The notes below the pieces were generated by a model. It saw nothing but the letters and a program-made list of their open reading frames with translations. It did not search any database and was not told the origin of the DNA. Source: a virus. From it: a stretch of 21,494 bases of DNA. The stretch spans positions 1 to 21,494 of IMG/VR virus record IMGVR_UViG_3300031696_000076. One strand, 5' to 3'. The translations under genes were made by a program, and so were the position numbers. Position 1 is the first letter of the stretch. Each line of letters opens with the position of its first letter. Below, in pieces: positions 9,830-17,107 of this stretch.

Positions 9830-9856
9830 AAGTCCTCTCTTTTAATAATATCTATA

Positions 9857-11248
9857 TTAGAATTCGATGATGATTTTAATATCTTCAATCTGAGTAACAG
9901 TTCTATTAATTGGGTTTCTATTCTCTAAGAATATAATATCTCCAGAATGCTTATCTACTTCTTCATTAAGTAAGAACCCCGCTGCTGTTGTTTTTGTTAC
10001 GTGACTAGCTGCAGAAGTAGCACCAACAACTGCTACACTTTCTACGAAAGGACCATATCCGGTTTTACTATTTTGATTAAAATATACATCCCCAGTTCCA
10101 GCATTAATAAATGTAACATACGCTTGAGGAGAATCTGGGTTACTGCCTTGAGTAATTAATTCATCTACTACAAAAGTTGGAGCAGTAGTGAACTTCAATG
10201 CTGGAGTAGCATTTAATGTAGTCGAAGTTGAAACCGTAGTAGTACCAAAGTTAAATGGGTTTTTCACTAATGTGATTTGTCTAAAGTCGTTACCAACAGT
10301 TAGATCGGCTCCTTCATTACCAGTCAACAAAGTATTAATAGCAATGAAGAATGCACCAAGATCTTTTACAGGATCTATACCATGTCCATTTACTGGAGAA
10401 AGCGCGGCCCGTACGGTAGCATCAGCAGCTGAACCACCACCACCAGAAATAACAATATCCGATATTGAATAATTAGTACCCTTAGCCGTAACTGTAATAG
10501 CAGTAACAGATCCGCCTGAAACAGTAGCCGTAGCCGTAGCTCCAGTTCCACTGCCAGTGATACTTACAACAGGAGCTTGTGTATATCCAGTTCCAGGATT
10601 AGTGACATGTATCTTTTCAATGCCTGCAGCAGTAACTGAATCTCTTGAAGCTTTTTGGTTTAAGTACTGAGCATAATCACCTTCAGATAAAGCAGTCTCA
10701 GCAGCGGCATCGTCAGCGTAGGCAAGGGATACTGTTTTAACTGGCATATAAGAAGTAGTTAAGAATTTCTCTGCATCAGCAACAGAAACAGTAAACATAT
10801 ACTTCCAAACATATCCATCAGATTCTGGTTGAGGATCTGTCAAAGTTTGTACAGGCTCTTGAGTTGATCCACTAGTACCAGCGATAATACACTTATAAAC
10901 TTTAAAGTCTTTTGTGATAATGTAAAATGCTTTATCAAAAATATCAGCATCATTAGAATCCCAAGCAACATAAGTAGAATTAGTAGTCCATGTATGTCTT
11001 GGGACTACGTGCGATATATCTGAAGCTGCCAGTCTTTTCATTCCGAACAGGTTTTCGCGGGCTTCTGTTATACTGTCCAGCGTATCATAAGGAACGAATG
11101 GGGTTGTGTCTGTTGTATCAGAAGTAGTTAAAGACCACGCATCGGTTTTACCGATTCCAACAAATACTTCCGTACCTGCTGATGATATATCTTCTTTAAA
11201 ATTTTCTGCATTCAACACTCTGAATTTAGAAGTTACGATTGCTGTCAT
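9857..11248 (-). CDS. gp8: Baseplate wedge subunit gp8
   Basis: A 463-residue homologue of T4 gp8 (334 residues), a dimeric wedge protein of the baseplate. Conserved stretches can be matched from memory to T4 gp8: AIVTSKFR at the N-terminus, VVPRHTW near residue 80, DGYVWKYMF near 141, FRQITLVKNP near 320, and the C-terminal HSGDIIFLENRNPI..T.IEDIKIIIEF (434-463), all in T4 order. The extra length is largely a glycine-rich insertion at about 212-282, two copies of a GTGYTQAP / GTNYSISD type beta repeat absent from T4. The ATG at 11248 has an AGGA ribosome site about eight bases upstream and follows the gp7-position gene by 15 bases. A TATAAATA element 51 bases upstream may give it its own late transcript. 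Confidence 0.95.
   Translation of the reverse strand: MTAIVTSKFRVLNAENFKEDISSAGTEVFVGIGKTDAWSLTTSDTTDTTPFVPYDTLDSITEARENLFGMKRLAASDISHVVPRHTWTTNSTYVAWDSNDADIFDKAFYIITKDFKVYKCIIAGTSGSTQEPVQTLTDPQPESDGYVWKYMFTVSVADAEKFLTTSYMPVKTVSLAYADDAAAETALSEGDYAQYLNQKASRDSVTAAGIEKIHVTNPGTGYTQAPVVSITGSGTGATATATVSGGSVTAITVTAKGTNYSISDIVISGGGGSAADATVRAALSPVNGHGIDPVKDLGAFFIAINTLLTGNEGADLTVGNDFRQITLVKNPFNFGTTTVSTSTTLNATPALKFTTAPTFVVDELITQGSNPDSPQAYVTFINAGTGDVYFNQNSKTGYGPFVESVAVVGATSAASHVTKTTAAGFLLNEEVDKHSGDIIFLENRNPINRTVTQIEDIKIIIEF
10405..10615 (-). repeat. Gly-rich 'G.GY..P' beta repeat inserted in gp8
   Basis: Codes residues about 212-282 of gp8. It holds two degenerate units: NPGTGYTQAPVVSITG with GATATATVSGG, then TAKGTNYSISDIVISGGGG. 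T4 gp8 has no such segment. Closely related units occur in the adjacent gp7-position protein. Confidence 0.7.
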
Positions 11249-11263
11249 GTCTCTGTCCTGTAA

Positions 11264-13885
11264 TTAATCTATGTGAATAAATGTATTCGTATTATATTTA
11301 TTTATATCATTTATAGAGGTACTTTGCAATTCTACGTTAGCTAATGCCTCTAAGGTTTCATTATAATCATATAACTTACTATACGTTACCATATTAGATT
11401 TTTGGTTATAATAGCTGTTTTCTGGTATAGATCTGTATCCAACTGCTGCTACTGTAACTTCATGAGCTACATTCCAAGCATCATTAGTTATAGCCGATTG
11501 TGTTATTGTCCAGTTTGTCCCGCTACTCAATGCTCCAACTTTTAAAAGAGAACCATTATATAAAGTACGTCCTCTTTTTGATGAGGATGCTTGCGCTGGA
11601 TTTGAAATTTTAACAAATGGCTGCGCTATATCGGTATGATTAGAAAGTATAATTTGTCGATGAGTTCTAAATTTTACTCTATTTTCACTTGAAGCTCTAG
11701 ATGAAATATATAGAGTGGGATCAATACCATATCCAAACCCTGGATTTGTGATTACACCACTAGCTATTTCTGATGGAACCAACCTAGCGATTGCGGTACC
11801 ATTCCCGCTAATAGTTATAGTAGGAAGTTCAACGTAACCAGTTCCTTTGTTAGTAACTACAATAGTTGATAGCGAATTGTTTTCTATAATAGCTATGGCT
11901 GTTGCAGTAGTTCCAGAAGGTGGTGCTGAGATAGTTACAGTTGGAACTGAAGTATATCCACTTCCTCTATTTAATATTTGAATAGAATCAACTGGCGTAG
12001 GAGCTAATAAGTACTTGCCTAATGCTGTAACGTTTGTAGGTAAGAATACACCAAGAGAATCTTTAGCTGTCGGAGCTGAGATATTAATTCCAGGATTTAC
12101 ACTATATAGTCTGGTAGTGTTTGGAGCAACCTCAATTGAAGAAACCTTAGATACATTAGGGTTACCTGCAACATTAGCAAAGGCTGCACTGTAATTTGCT
12201 CCAGCTGAAGTTATTGTTGCAGTTGCAATTTCCCCAAGAGAATTAATAGTAGTAGTGATCGTGGCTTGAGTAATAGTGGTTCCAGTTCTAGCAACACCAT
12301 TAACCACAACCGATGGAGCCGATGCATAACCATACCCAGTATCTGCTATCTCTACTCCAGTAACTTTACCATAATTTGGATTGTTTATTGCTGGAGAATT
12401 AATCTGTACTCTCAAATCTACTGTTAACGAGAATCTACCAGATTTATGAATCTTAACATGAGTATCTGGTAAATGAGAAGCTACAAAGGCTTCTACTAAC
12501 AAAGCCACATCTTCTAATCCAATAACTCCTGGTTGTAAATCTGGCATAGAAGATAGAGTAAAACGATTCTCTCTACCGTAACCAAAATACGATCCACCGG
12601 TTAATTGGTTATGCTTAGGTCCACCAATATGCTTAAGCGCTCTAGCTTCTTTTGTATCATCTCCTAACTCATTTCTAGTGCCAAACAATAGCAATAGAAT
12701 TTCAGCAAAATATTTAAATCCTGCCGGATGAACTAGTCTATCAAAGACCGCGGCCCAGCTGCTAAGGTTTTGACCTGTTCTAATCAGGTATGAGAATCGT
12801 TGATATCTTAAAGAATCCTGAACCTTAATAGTATCTGATAAGAATCCTTTTTTATCTAAATATCTACCACCCTTTGGAAGATCAGCATTTGGCTCCCAAT
12901 TACCGGAAGAAGGAATAAGCGTTTGATCCCACGGATATTCTACTTCAACTGAATCATCAAATAGTAATCTAAAGAATACTTCAATAGAATCTGATGACCC
13001 TCGAATTCTATAATATTCTATGATATTTTTATATAGATTTCTTTTGTTAACTTGAATAGACCTAGGTATAACTGCTGCAATTTCTTTTTGAATTAATTCT
13101 AAGTACGCGGCCGATGTTTCATCGATATCCATTGATTCTTCAATGGTGTTTAATACATAAGAAGCACCAGGACCAGCCCAATATTTTATTGGTGTTGTCA
13201 ACTCGGCAATTTGAGTATTAAACGTGAATGTTAGGGTTGTACCATTAGTAACAGATATTGAGGATTTTAATACAAGAGTAGTTGCATTAATACTTACAAC
13301 TTCAGAAGATACACCTAAAGCTTTGACCGATTGCCCTGGGTTAATATTAGTGTTAGGCGAATCTAAAACTATTGTTGAAACATTAGTAAAATTTCCACTA
13401 ACTACAGATGATGTGCCTAATGGAGTTACTGTTAAAGTTTTACCAATTTCAGAAGTACTTAAAGCTAACGACCCTGGTAGATCATTACCATTCGTTATAT
13501 TAACGTTACCAGAGTTTAAAGCCAGCGATACTGACACACCATCAGAATTGGTGAGCTTAAGAGTTGAACTTGCTCCAGTTTCATCTGTAAAGAAATGATC
13601 GTTTTCATTTTTTGGATCAGACACTCTAAACACTGCTTTGTTATCCAAAACAACATCGCTATACACGCCGGCTTCAGAATAAATGAATTCTTCTAAATTC
13701 ATAAAACGATAGTATGCTTCTAATAATAACTTAAGACCACCAGCATTATCTAATATTTCTGATGGTATTAATTCTTCATTTCTTAAATGCTCTTTTGTTT
13801 TTCTTTTTGAAGACGCAACAGACTGGATATATCCAGGCGATGAATTATCAGAAGAAAATAGAGTTCTATCAGTATGTTTAGGCAT
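11264..13885 (-). CDS. Large wedge protein in the gp7 position
   Basis: An 873-residue protein between gp6 and gp8, where T4 has the wedge initiator gp7 (1032 residues). The start abuts the gp6 stop directly (TAAATG) with an AAGG ribosome site. N-terminal region: SPGYIQSVASSKRKTKEHL (16-34) and LLLEAYYRFMNLEEF (near 53-67). Middle: a predicted helical block at 271-319 with NIIEYYRIRGSSDSIEVFF and a following EYPWD, then RFSYLIRTGQ and LVHPAGFKYFAEILLLL. I recall the YYRIRG..DSIE motif from the gp7-slot proteins of marine T4-like phages. From about 506 to 728 it carries Gly-rich repeats (GYGYASAP, GSGYTSVP, GTGYVELP, GFGYGIDP). I could not align it to T4 gp7 by eye, so the gp7 label rests on position. 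Wedge assembly is the inferred role. Confidence 0.85.
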   Translation of the reverse strand: MPKHTDRTLFSSDNSSPGYIQSVASSKRKTKEHLRNEELIPSEILDNAGGLKLLLEAYYRFMNLEEFIYSEAGVYSDVVLDNKAVFRVSDPKNENDHFFTDETGASSTLKLTNSDGVSVSLALNSGNVNITNGNDLPGSLALSTSEIGKTLTVTPLGTSSVVSGNFTNVSTIVLDSPNTNINPGQSVKALGVSSEVVSINATTLVLKSSISVTNGTTLTFTFNTQIAELTTPIKYWAGPGASYVLNTIEESMDIDETSAAYLELIQKEIAAVIPRSIQVNKRNLYKNIIEYYRIRGSSDSIEVFFRLLFDDSVEVEYPWDQTLIPSSGNWEPNADLPKGGRYLDKKGFLSDTIKVQDSLRYQRFSYLIRTGQNLSSWAAVFDRLVHPAGFKYFAEILLLLFGTRNELGDDTKEARALKHIGGPKHNQLTGGSYFGYGRENRFTLSSMPDLQPGVIGLEDVALLVEAFVASHLPDTHVKIHKSGRFSLTVDLRVQINSPAINNPNYGKVTGVEIADTGYGYASAPSVVVNGVARTGTTITQATITTTINSLGEIATATITSAGANYSAAFANVAGNPNVSKVSSIEVAPNTTRLYSVNPGINISAPTAKDSLGVFLPTNVTALGKYLLAPTPVDSIQILNRGSGYTSVPTVTISAPPSGTTATAIAIIENNSLSTIVVTNKGTGYVELPTITISGNGTAIARLVPSEIASGVITNPGFGYGIDPTLYISSRASSENRVKFRTHRQIILSNHTDIAQPFVKISNPAQASSSKRGRTLYNGSLLKVGALSSGTNWTITQSAITNDAWNVAHEVTVAAVGYRSIPENSYYNQKSNMVTYSKLYDYNETLEALANVELQSTSINDINKYNTNTFIHID
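11299..11306 (-). promoter_or_regulatory. Candidate late promoter for gp8
   Basis: The minus strand reads TATAAATA (11306 to 11299) then AATATAAT. The expected start near 11293 gives a 45-base leader to the gp8 ATG at 11248, a normal length for a T4-type late transcript. The element sits in the last codons of the upstream gene. The octamer is exact, and the position just before a gene start favours function over chance. Confidence 0.5.
11704..12370 (-). repeat. Gly-rich 'G.GY..P' beta repeats in the gp7-position protein
   Basis: Codes about residues 506-728. At least four degenerate units are visible around the anchors DTGYGYASAPSV, NRGSGYTSVPTVTIS, NKGTGYVELPTITIS and NPGFGYGIDPTLYIS, separated by Ala/Thr-rich strands. 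They match the insertion in gp8 in pattern, but the copies are too diverged to be recent exact duplications. Confidence 0.75.
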
Positions 13886-15739
13886 TTATCTTAACCTTGA
13901 ATTCGTAGTATAGTCAATAGTACCAGAAGAACCGCTTAATGCGATAGTATCAATTTGTGGTGTGATGGTAACTCTTAATGGATCAATAGCAACAAGCTGA
14001 TCTCTCTTTGGACCTAAATCCAATGAGTTTGGAGTAACAGTAATTCTAATAGTCGTAGGAGAATTAGAATCTGGAATAAAGTTCTTCAACGTAACTTTAC
14101 CAGCAGTTGCTTCAACTAAACCGCAATCAGCAATCACTGTTACATTTTCGCCTGCAACAATTTTATATGCAATGATTTGTCTGTTAGAGCTGTTAGTTAT
14201 TGGTATATCACCAAAGTAAACAGTCTCAGTATTATATAACCATGGCGTAGAACTTATCGTATTGACTGTAGATCCAGTACTATAAAATGGAGAAGTAAAA
14301 CTCATTGAAAAGTTATTAGCTGCAGTAGAAGACGGAGTAACATTCATAAACATATATGGTCTAACCGAACTGTTTTGAATAGAAGGATCTGCGTTATCAA
14401 TAGCTTTTAATAGTTGTGAGTGCCTAAACACACCATCAAATTTATTCAATTCGTTAAAGTTATAATCCGAAATAGTATCTCTAACAACAGCTTGTAATTC
14501 AACCGAACTTCTATCAGTTAAGTTTGGATTATATTTAAAGAACACATCAAGTTCTATGTAAGTATAATTTGGATCAACAATTTGTGGCGTTATAGAAACT
14601 ACGTTTTTGCCTTTTAATATAGTACCAATAATTTGAGATTTTTCTCCTTCAGTCAGAGAATCTCCAACCAAAGGTTTAATAGCAATATAAACTTTACCAT
14701 AATCTGGTGGATCATTATCTTCACCGCCCCAAGCAGATATAGAATTAATATTTGTAAATGATTTTTGAATAATAGCTCTATAATCATCTGAAGTTACTGC
14801 TCTATTTTGAGAAGTAAAAGTAAGAGGAGCATTGAATCGAATAGACTCAGTGGTCTCTTTGCCGGTACCACCAGAAGAAGCAGTGACAGTAGTTACAGTT
14901 TTATTAGCAAAGCCGCCAATATTATCAACTATAGTAAATGCATTGGCTCCATTAGACTCACCACCTTTAGTATATACATAATCTAAAGTTACGATATTAT
15001 TATTAGTTGGTTTTTTGCCAGTAACACCATCACCAAAATATATTTCAAAATATTCTGCAGAATTTTCTTGCAAGTAATATACTTTTGAAGCTGAGGTAAC
15101 ATTAATCAAAGATTCGAATTTAGTATAATTGTCATAAGATGTCGATTGATCGTTTGCTTGAATTAAAACTCTAAGCGTAGAAGTATCAGCATCAGGATCC
15201 GAAATTTGGAATTTTTGGTTTTCAATATCATTATCAACTCTATATAAAAGAGTCTTTCTAGTTCCTTCAACAATATTAACATTGTTAAAAGTAAAGGTTG
15301 TTCCACCACTGTCAATCAATGCTGATTGCTCTTCTAACACTACATACCTGTATTCTGATCCATCAACGTTAGTAGTTAATTTTGTACCACGTGGCAAAGA
15401 TAAAGATCCAGGAATAGTTCCTTGAGCACCTGTAATATCAACAACAATATTAACAACAGCTCGAGGAGCTAGTACCGACCTTGGTGTATATCCTAAGAGC
15501 TTAGCCCTTGTGACTACGTTACCACGAATTTGAGCAGAATCTAAGAAAGCTTCATTCAACGCAAAGTGAGCAGTCATAGCATTATAATGTGTATTATAAG
15601 CCAAGACGTCAAGTAGGGTCGATAATCCAGATCCTTCAAAATTATGATCGTTAAAATCAGACTGAGTCTTTAGATAGTTCTTAAGATTCTTTTTGATTTG
15701 ATCGAAATCGAGTTCCGTTACATTTAAATTTGTTGCCAT
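13886..15739 (-). CDS. gp6: Baseplate wedge subunit gp6
   Basis: A 617-residue homologue of T4 gp6 (660 residues), the protein whose dimers form the inner ring holding the six wedges together. The N-terminal hallmark is FEGSGLSTLLDVLAYNTHYN (residues 34-53), then LNEAFLDSAQIRGNVVTRAK and LGYTPRS, a pattern shared by gp6 and other baseplate J-type proteins. The middle contains NRAVTSDDYRAII and WGGEDNDPPDYGKVYIAIKP, typical of the J-like core. The end (about 500-617) is beta-rich. The ATG at 15739 lies four bases after the gp25 stop, with an AAGGT ribosome site inside the end of gp25. The order gp25-gp6-gp7 slot-gp8 fits a wedge operon. Confidence 0.95.
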   Translation of the reverse strand: MATNLNVTELDFDQIKKNLKNYLKTQSDFNDHNFEGSGLSTLLDVLAYNTHYNAMTAHFALNEAFLDSAQIRGNVVTRAKLLGYTPRSVLAPRAVVNIVVDITGAQGTIPGSLSLPRGTKLTTNVDGSEYRYVVLEEQSALIDSGGTTFTFNNVNIVEGTRKTLLYRVDNDIENQKFQISDPDADTSTLRVLIQANDQSTSYDNYTKFESLINVTSASKVYYLQENSAEYFEIYFGDGVTGKKPTNNNIVTLDYVYTKGGESNGANAFTIVDNIGGFANKTVTTVTASSGGTGKETTESIRFNAPLTFTSQNRAVTSDDYRAIIQKSFTNINSISAWGGEDNDPPDYGKVYIAIKPLVGDSLTEGEKSQIIGTILKGKNVVSITPQIVDPNYTYIELDVFFKYNPNLTDRSSVELQAVVRDTISDYNFNELNKFDGVFRHSQLLKAIDNADPSIQNSSVRPYMFMNVTPSSTAANNFSMSFTSPFYSTGSTVNTISSTPWLYNTETVYFGDIPITNSSNRQIIAYKIVAGENVTVIADCGLVEATAGKVTLKNFIPDSNSPTTIRITVTPNSLDLGPKRDQLVAIDPLRVTITPQIDTIALSGSSGTIDYTTNSRLR

Positions 15740-15743
15740 AGGG

Positions 15744-16190
15744 TTACCTTATTCGTCTCAACACGATTTCTACTTTATCTTCTGAATCGTGTTCTTTTAT
15801 TCTAAATTTTACTATTATATTATATGCGTTTGAATCAGCCTGATCATCAACTTTAATATAGATTAATTCAACTCTAGGTTCGTGATCTGATATTGTTCTA
15901 GCGATATTATCTCTTATAGCAATCCTGGTGATAGAATCTGCGGGCTCAAATAATAGGGCTCTCATATTAGCGCCAATGCCCATGTTAAATGGCCTTTCAT
16001 AGAAGTTTGTTAGTAACAAATTTTTAATTGAATTGCGAAGAGCAGCATCATCTCGTAATGGCATGATGTCTTTTCTAATTGGGTGCAAGGTTAAAGATAA
16101 GTCTAAATCAGACCATTGCTTAGACCTAGAAACTCTAGAAGAGTTTACGCCTGGTGATACTCTTTTATCTGCTTGTATATATGTAGACAT
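15744..16190 (-). CDS. gp25: Baseplate wedge subunit gp25
   Basis: A 148-residue homologue of T4 gp25 (132 residues), a small sheath-initiator-like wedge protein also related to type VI secretion TssE. The EPR motif of this family is present (DHEPRVEL, E104-P105-R106). Further family-like stretches are LRNSIKNLLLTNFYERPFNM (51-70), GANMRALLFEP (73-83) and IRDNIARTI (92-100). The C-terminal strand pattern (YNIIVKFRI..VEIVLRRIR) also fits. It is a little longer than T4 gp25 at the N-terminus. Its start has an odd context: the only purine-rich site (AGAGG) is about 13 bases from the ATG, and a TATAAATA element lies between them. Confidence 0.97.
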   Translation of the reverse strand: MSTYIQADKRVSPGVNSSRVSRSKQWSDLDLSLTLHPIRKDIMPLRDDAALRNSIKNLLLTNFYERPFNMGIGANMRALLFEPADSITRIAIRDNIARTISDHEPRVELIYIKVDDQADSNAYNIIVKFRIKEHDSEDKVEIVLRRIR

Positions 16191-16195
16191 ATAAC

Positions 16196-16203
16196 TATTT
16201 ATA
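16196..16203 (-). promoter_or_regulatory. Candidate late promoter abutting the gp25 start codon
   Basis: The minus strand reads TATAAATAGTTATATG, where the final ATG (16190) is the gp25 start. The octamer overlaps the TAA stop of the upstream gene. With T4 late spacing (start six bases after the octamer) the first transcribed base would be the A of the gp25 ATG, giving a leaderless message. It could instead be only an A+T-rich intergenic spacer. Confidence 0.4.
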
Positions 16204-17098
16204 CCTCTTGAGCTGCAAGTTTAGCTTTTCTTCTAGCTAAAGCTTCAGTCGCTGCTTCTTTAAAACTTCCAGCTGCATCGAACTTTGGAGAATTAGCAGC
16301 TTTTACTAGGTCATATGTTTCTTTAAATATTTGTCCTTCTTTTTTAAAGTCCCATGACGATGGATATGTGTTTAACAATTTTTGTTGTTTCATTCTATAA
16401 TCTGCCGCTGTCATAGTGCCAAGCTTTCTAATCTCAGTATCGTGATCAGCTCCTACAACATCAGCTAACTCTAAATATAATTCTCCTTTAGTCAAAGTAT
16501 AGTAACGAGTATTTTTCTTTTTGGCTCCAAACCCTTTAAAGATTCCACCAGCCTTTGAAGAAGATGCAATATACTTTACAGAATTAGAAAACGCTGTATT
16601 CATCAACTTTTGGTTTACTTCATATTGATCTTGTTCTATTACTGGAGTAGCAACAGGAGCAACAGGAGGTTCTTCAGGAACTTTAGGTTCTGATGGTTCT
16701 TCTTTAACTGTGCCATCAGGTTTTACTTCAACGTTAGGAATTTTAGCGCAAACGTCGGCTTTAGCAGTATCTAATGCAGATGTAAGCGCATCAGGCCCGA
16801 TGCCCAAATCGGCTATCAATGAATCAAGCGAAGGAACTGATGCTCCAAACTTTTCTTTCAATTCAGCTATCTTACCTGAGATATCAATAGGGTTACTCAA
16901 ACCTAACAGCTCATTAACTTTAGTTTGAAGACTTTCAACGGCTGGAATAGTAGGTTTAAACGAAGTCAGATCAGCTTTCATAGCAGTTAATTTAGATTGC
17001 ATAGCCCCAAGCTGATCTTTACCTCCAGCTAAGAGACCATCTAATTCTGCTTGCTTAGCCTTTAAATCATCTAAGGCTTGATTATTGCCACAACTCAT
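16199..17098 (-). CDS. Conserved-looking 'MSCG' protein of the hub/wedge operon, unknown function
   Basis: A 299-residue protein that I cannot name. Residues 1-120 are strongly helical with coiled-coil character (LDDLKAKQAELDGLLAGG, LGAMQSKLTAMKADL, ISGKIAELKEKFG) and contain both cysteines, C3 and C117. Residues 122-156 form a Pro/Glu/Val linker (EEPSEPKVPEEPPVAPVATP). Residues 157-299 are mixed helical with a basic patch (FKGFGAKKKNTRYY) and an alanine-rich basic end. There is no signal peptide; the early Cys is not in a lipobox after a hydrophobic segment. It starts nine bases after the gp5 stop with a strong AGGAG site and is followed directly by gp25, so a hub-wedge linking, tape-measure-cap or chaperone job is plausible but unproven. 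I recall similar MSCG-starting proteins in cyanophages at this spot. Confidence 0.85.
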   Translation of the reverse strand: MSCGNNQALDDLKAKQAELDGLLAGGKDQLGAMQSKLTAMKADLTSFKPTIPAVESLQTKVNELLGLSNPIDISGKIAELKEKFGASVPSLDSLIADLGIGPDALTSALDTAKADVCAKIPNVEVKPDGTVKEEPSEPKVPEEPPVAPVATPVIEQDQYEVNQKLMNTAFSNSVKYIASSSKAGGIFKGFGAKKKNTRYYTLTKGELYLELADVVGADHDTEIRKLGTMTAADYRMKQQKLLNTYPSSWDFKKEGQIFKETYDLVKAANSPKFDAAGSFKEAATEALARRKAKLAAQEV

Positions 17099-17107
17099 TT
17101 ATATCTC

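Noticed and set aside
9830-9856. Possible terminator between gp8 and the 1772-residue gene.
   Set aside because: The 27-base gap is A+T-rich with a ribosome site but no stem-loop; the same holds for all other gaps in the operon.
10188-10472. Plus-strand 94-codon open frame antisense to gp8.
   Set aside because: It overlaps conserved gp8 codons and the Gly-rich insert, with no start signal or recognisable protein.
13224-13598. Plus-strand 124-codon open frame antisense to the gp7-position gene.
   Set aside because: No ribosome site, no recognisable motif, and the opposite strand has a clear tightly packed gene.
17090-17098. Possible lipoprotein signal at the MSCG start of the 299-residue protein.
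   Set aside because: The cysteine is residue 3 with no hydrophobic segment before it, so it cannot be a lipobox.
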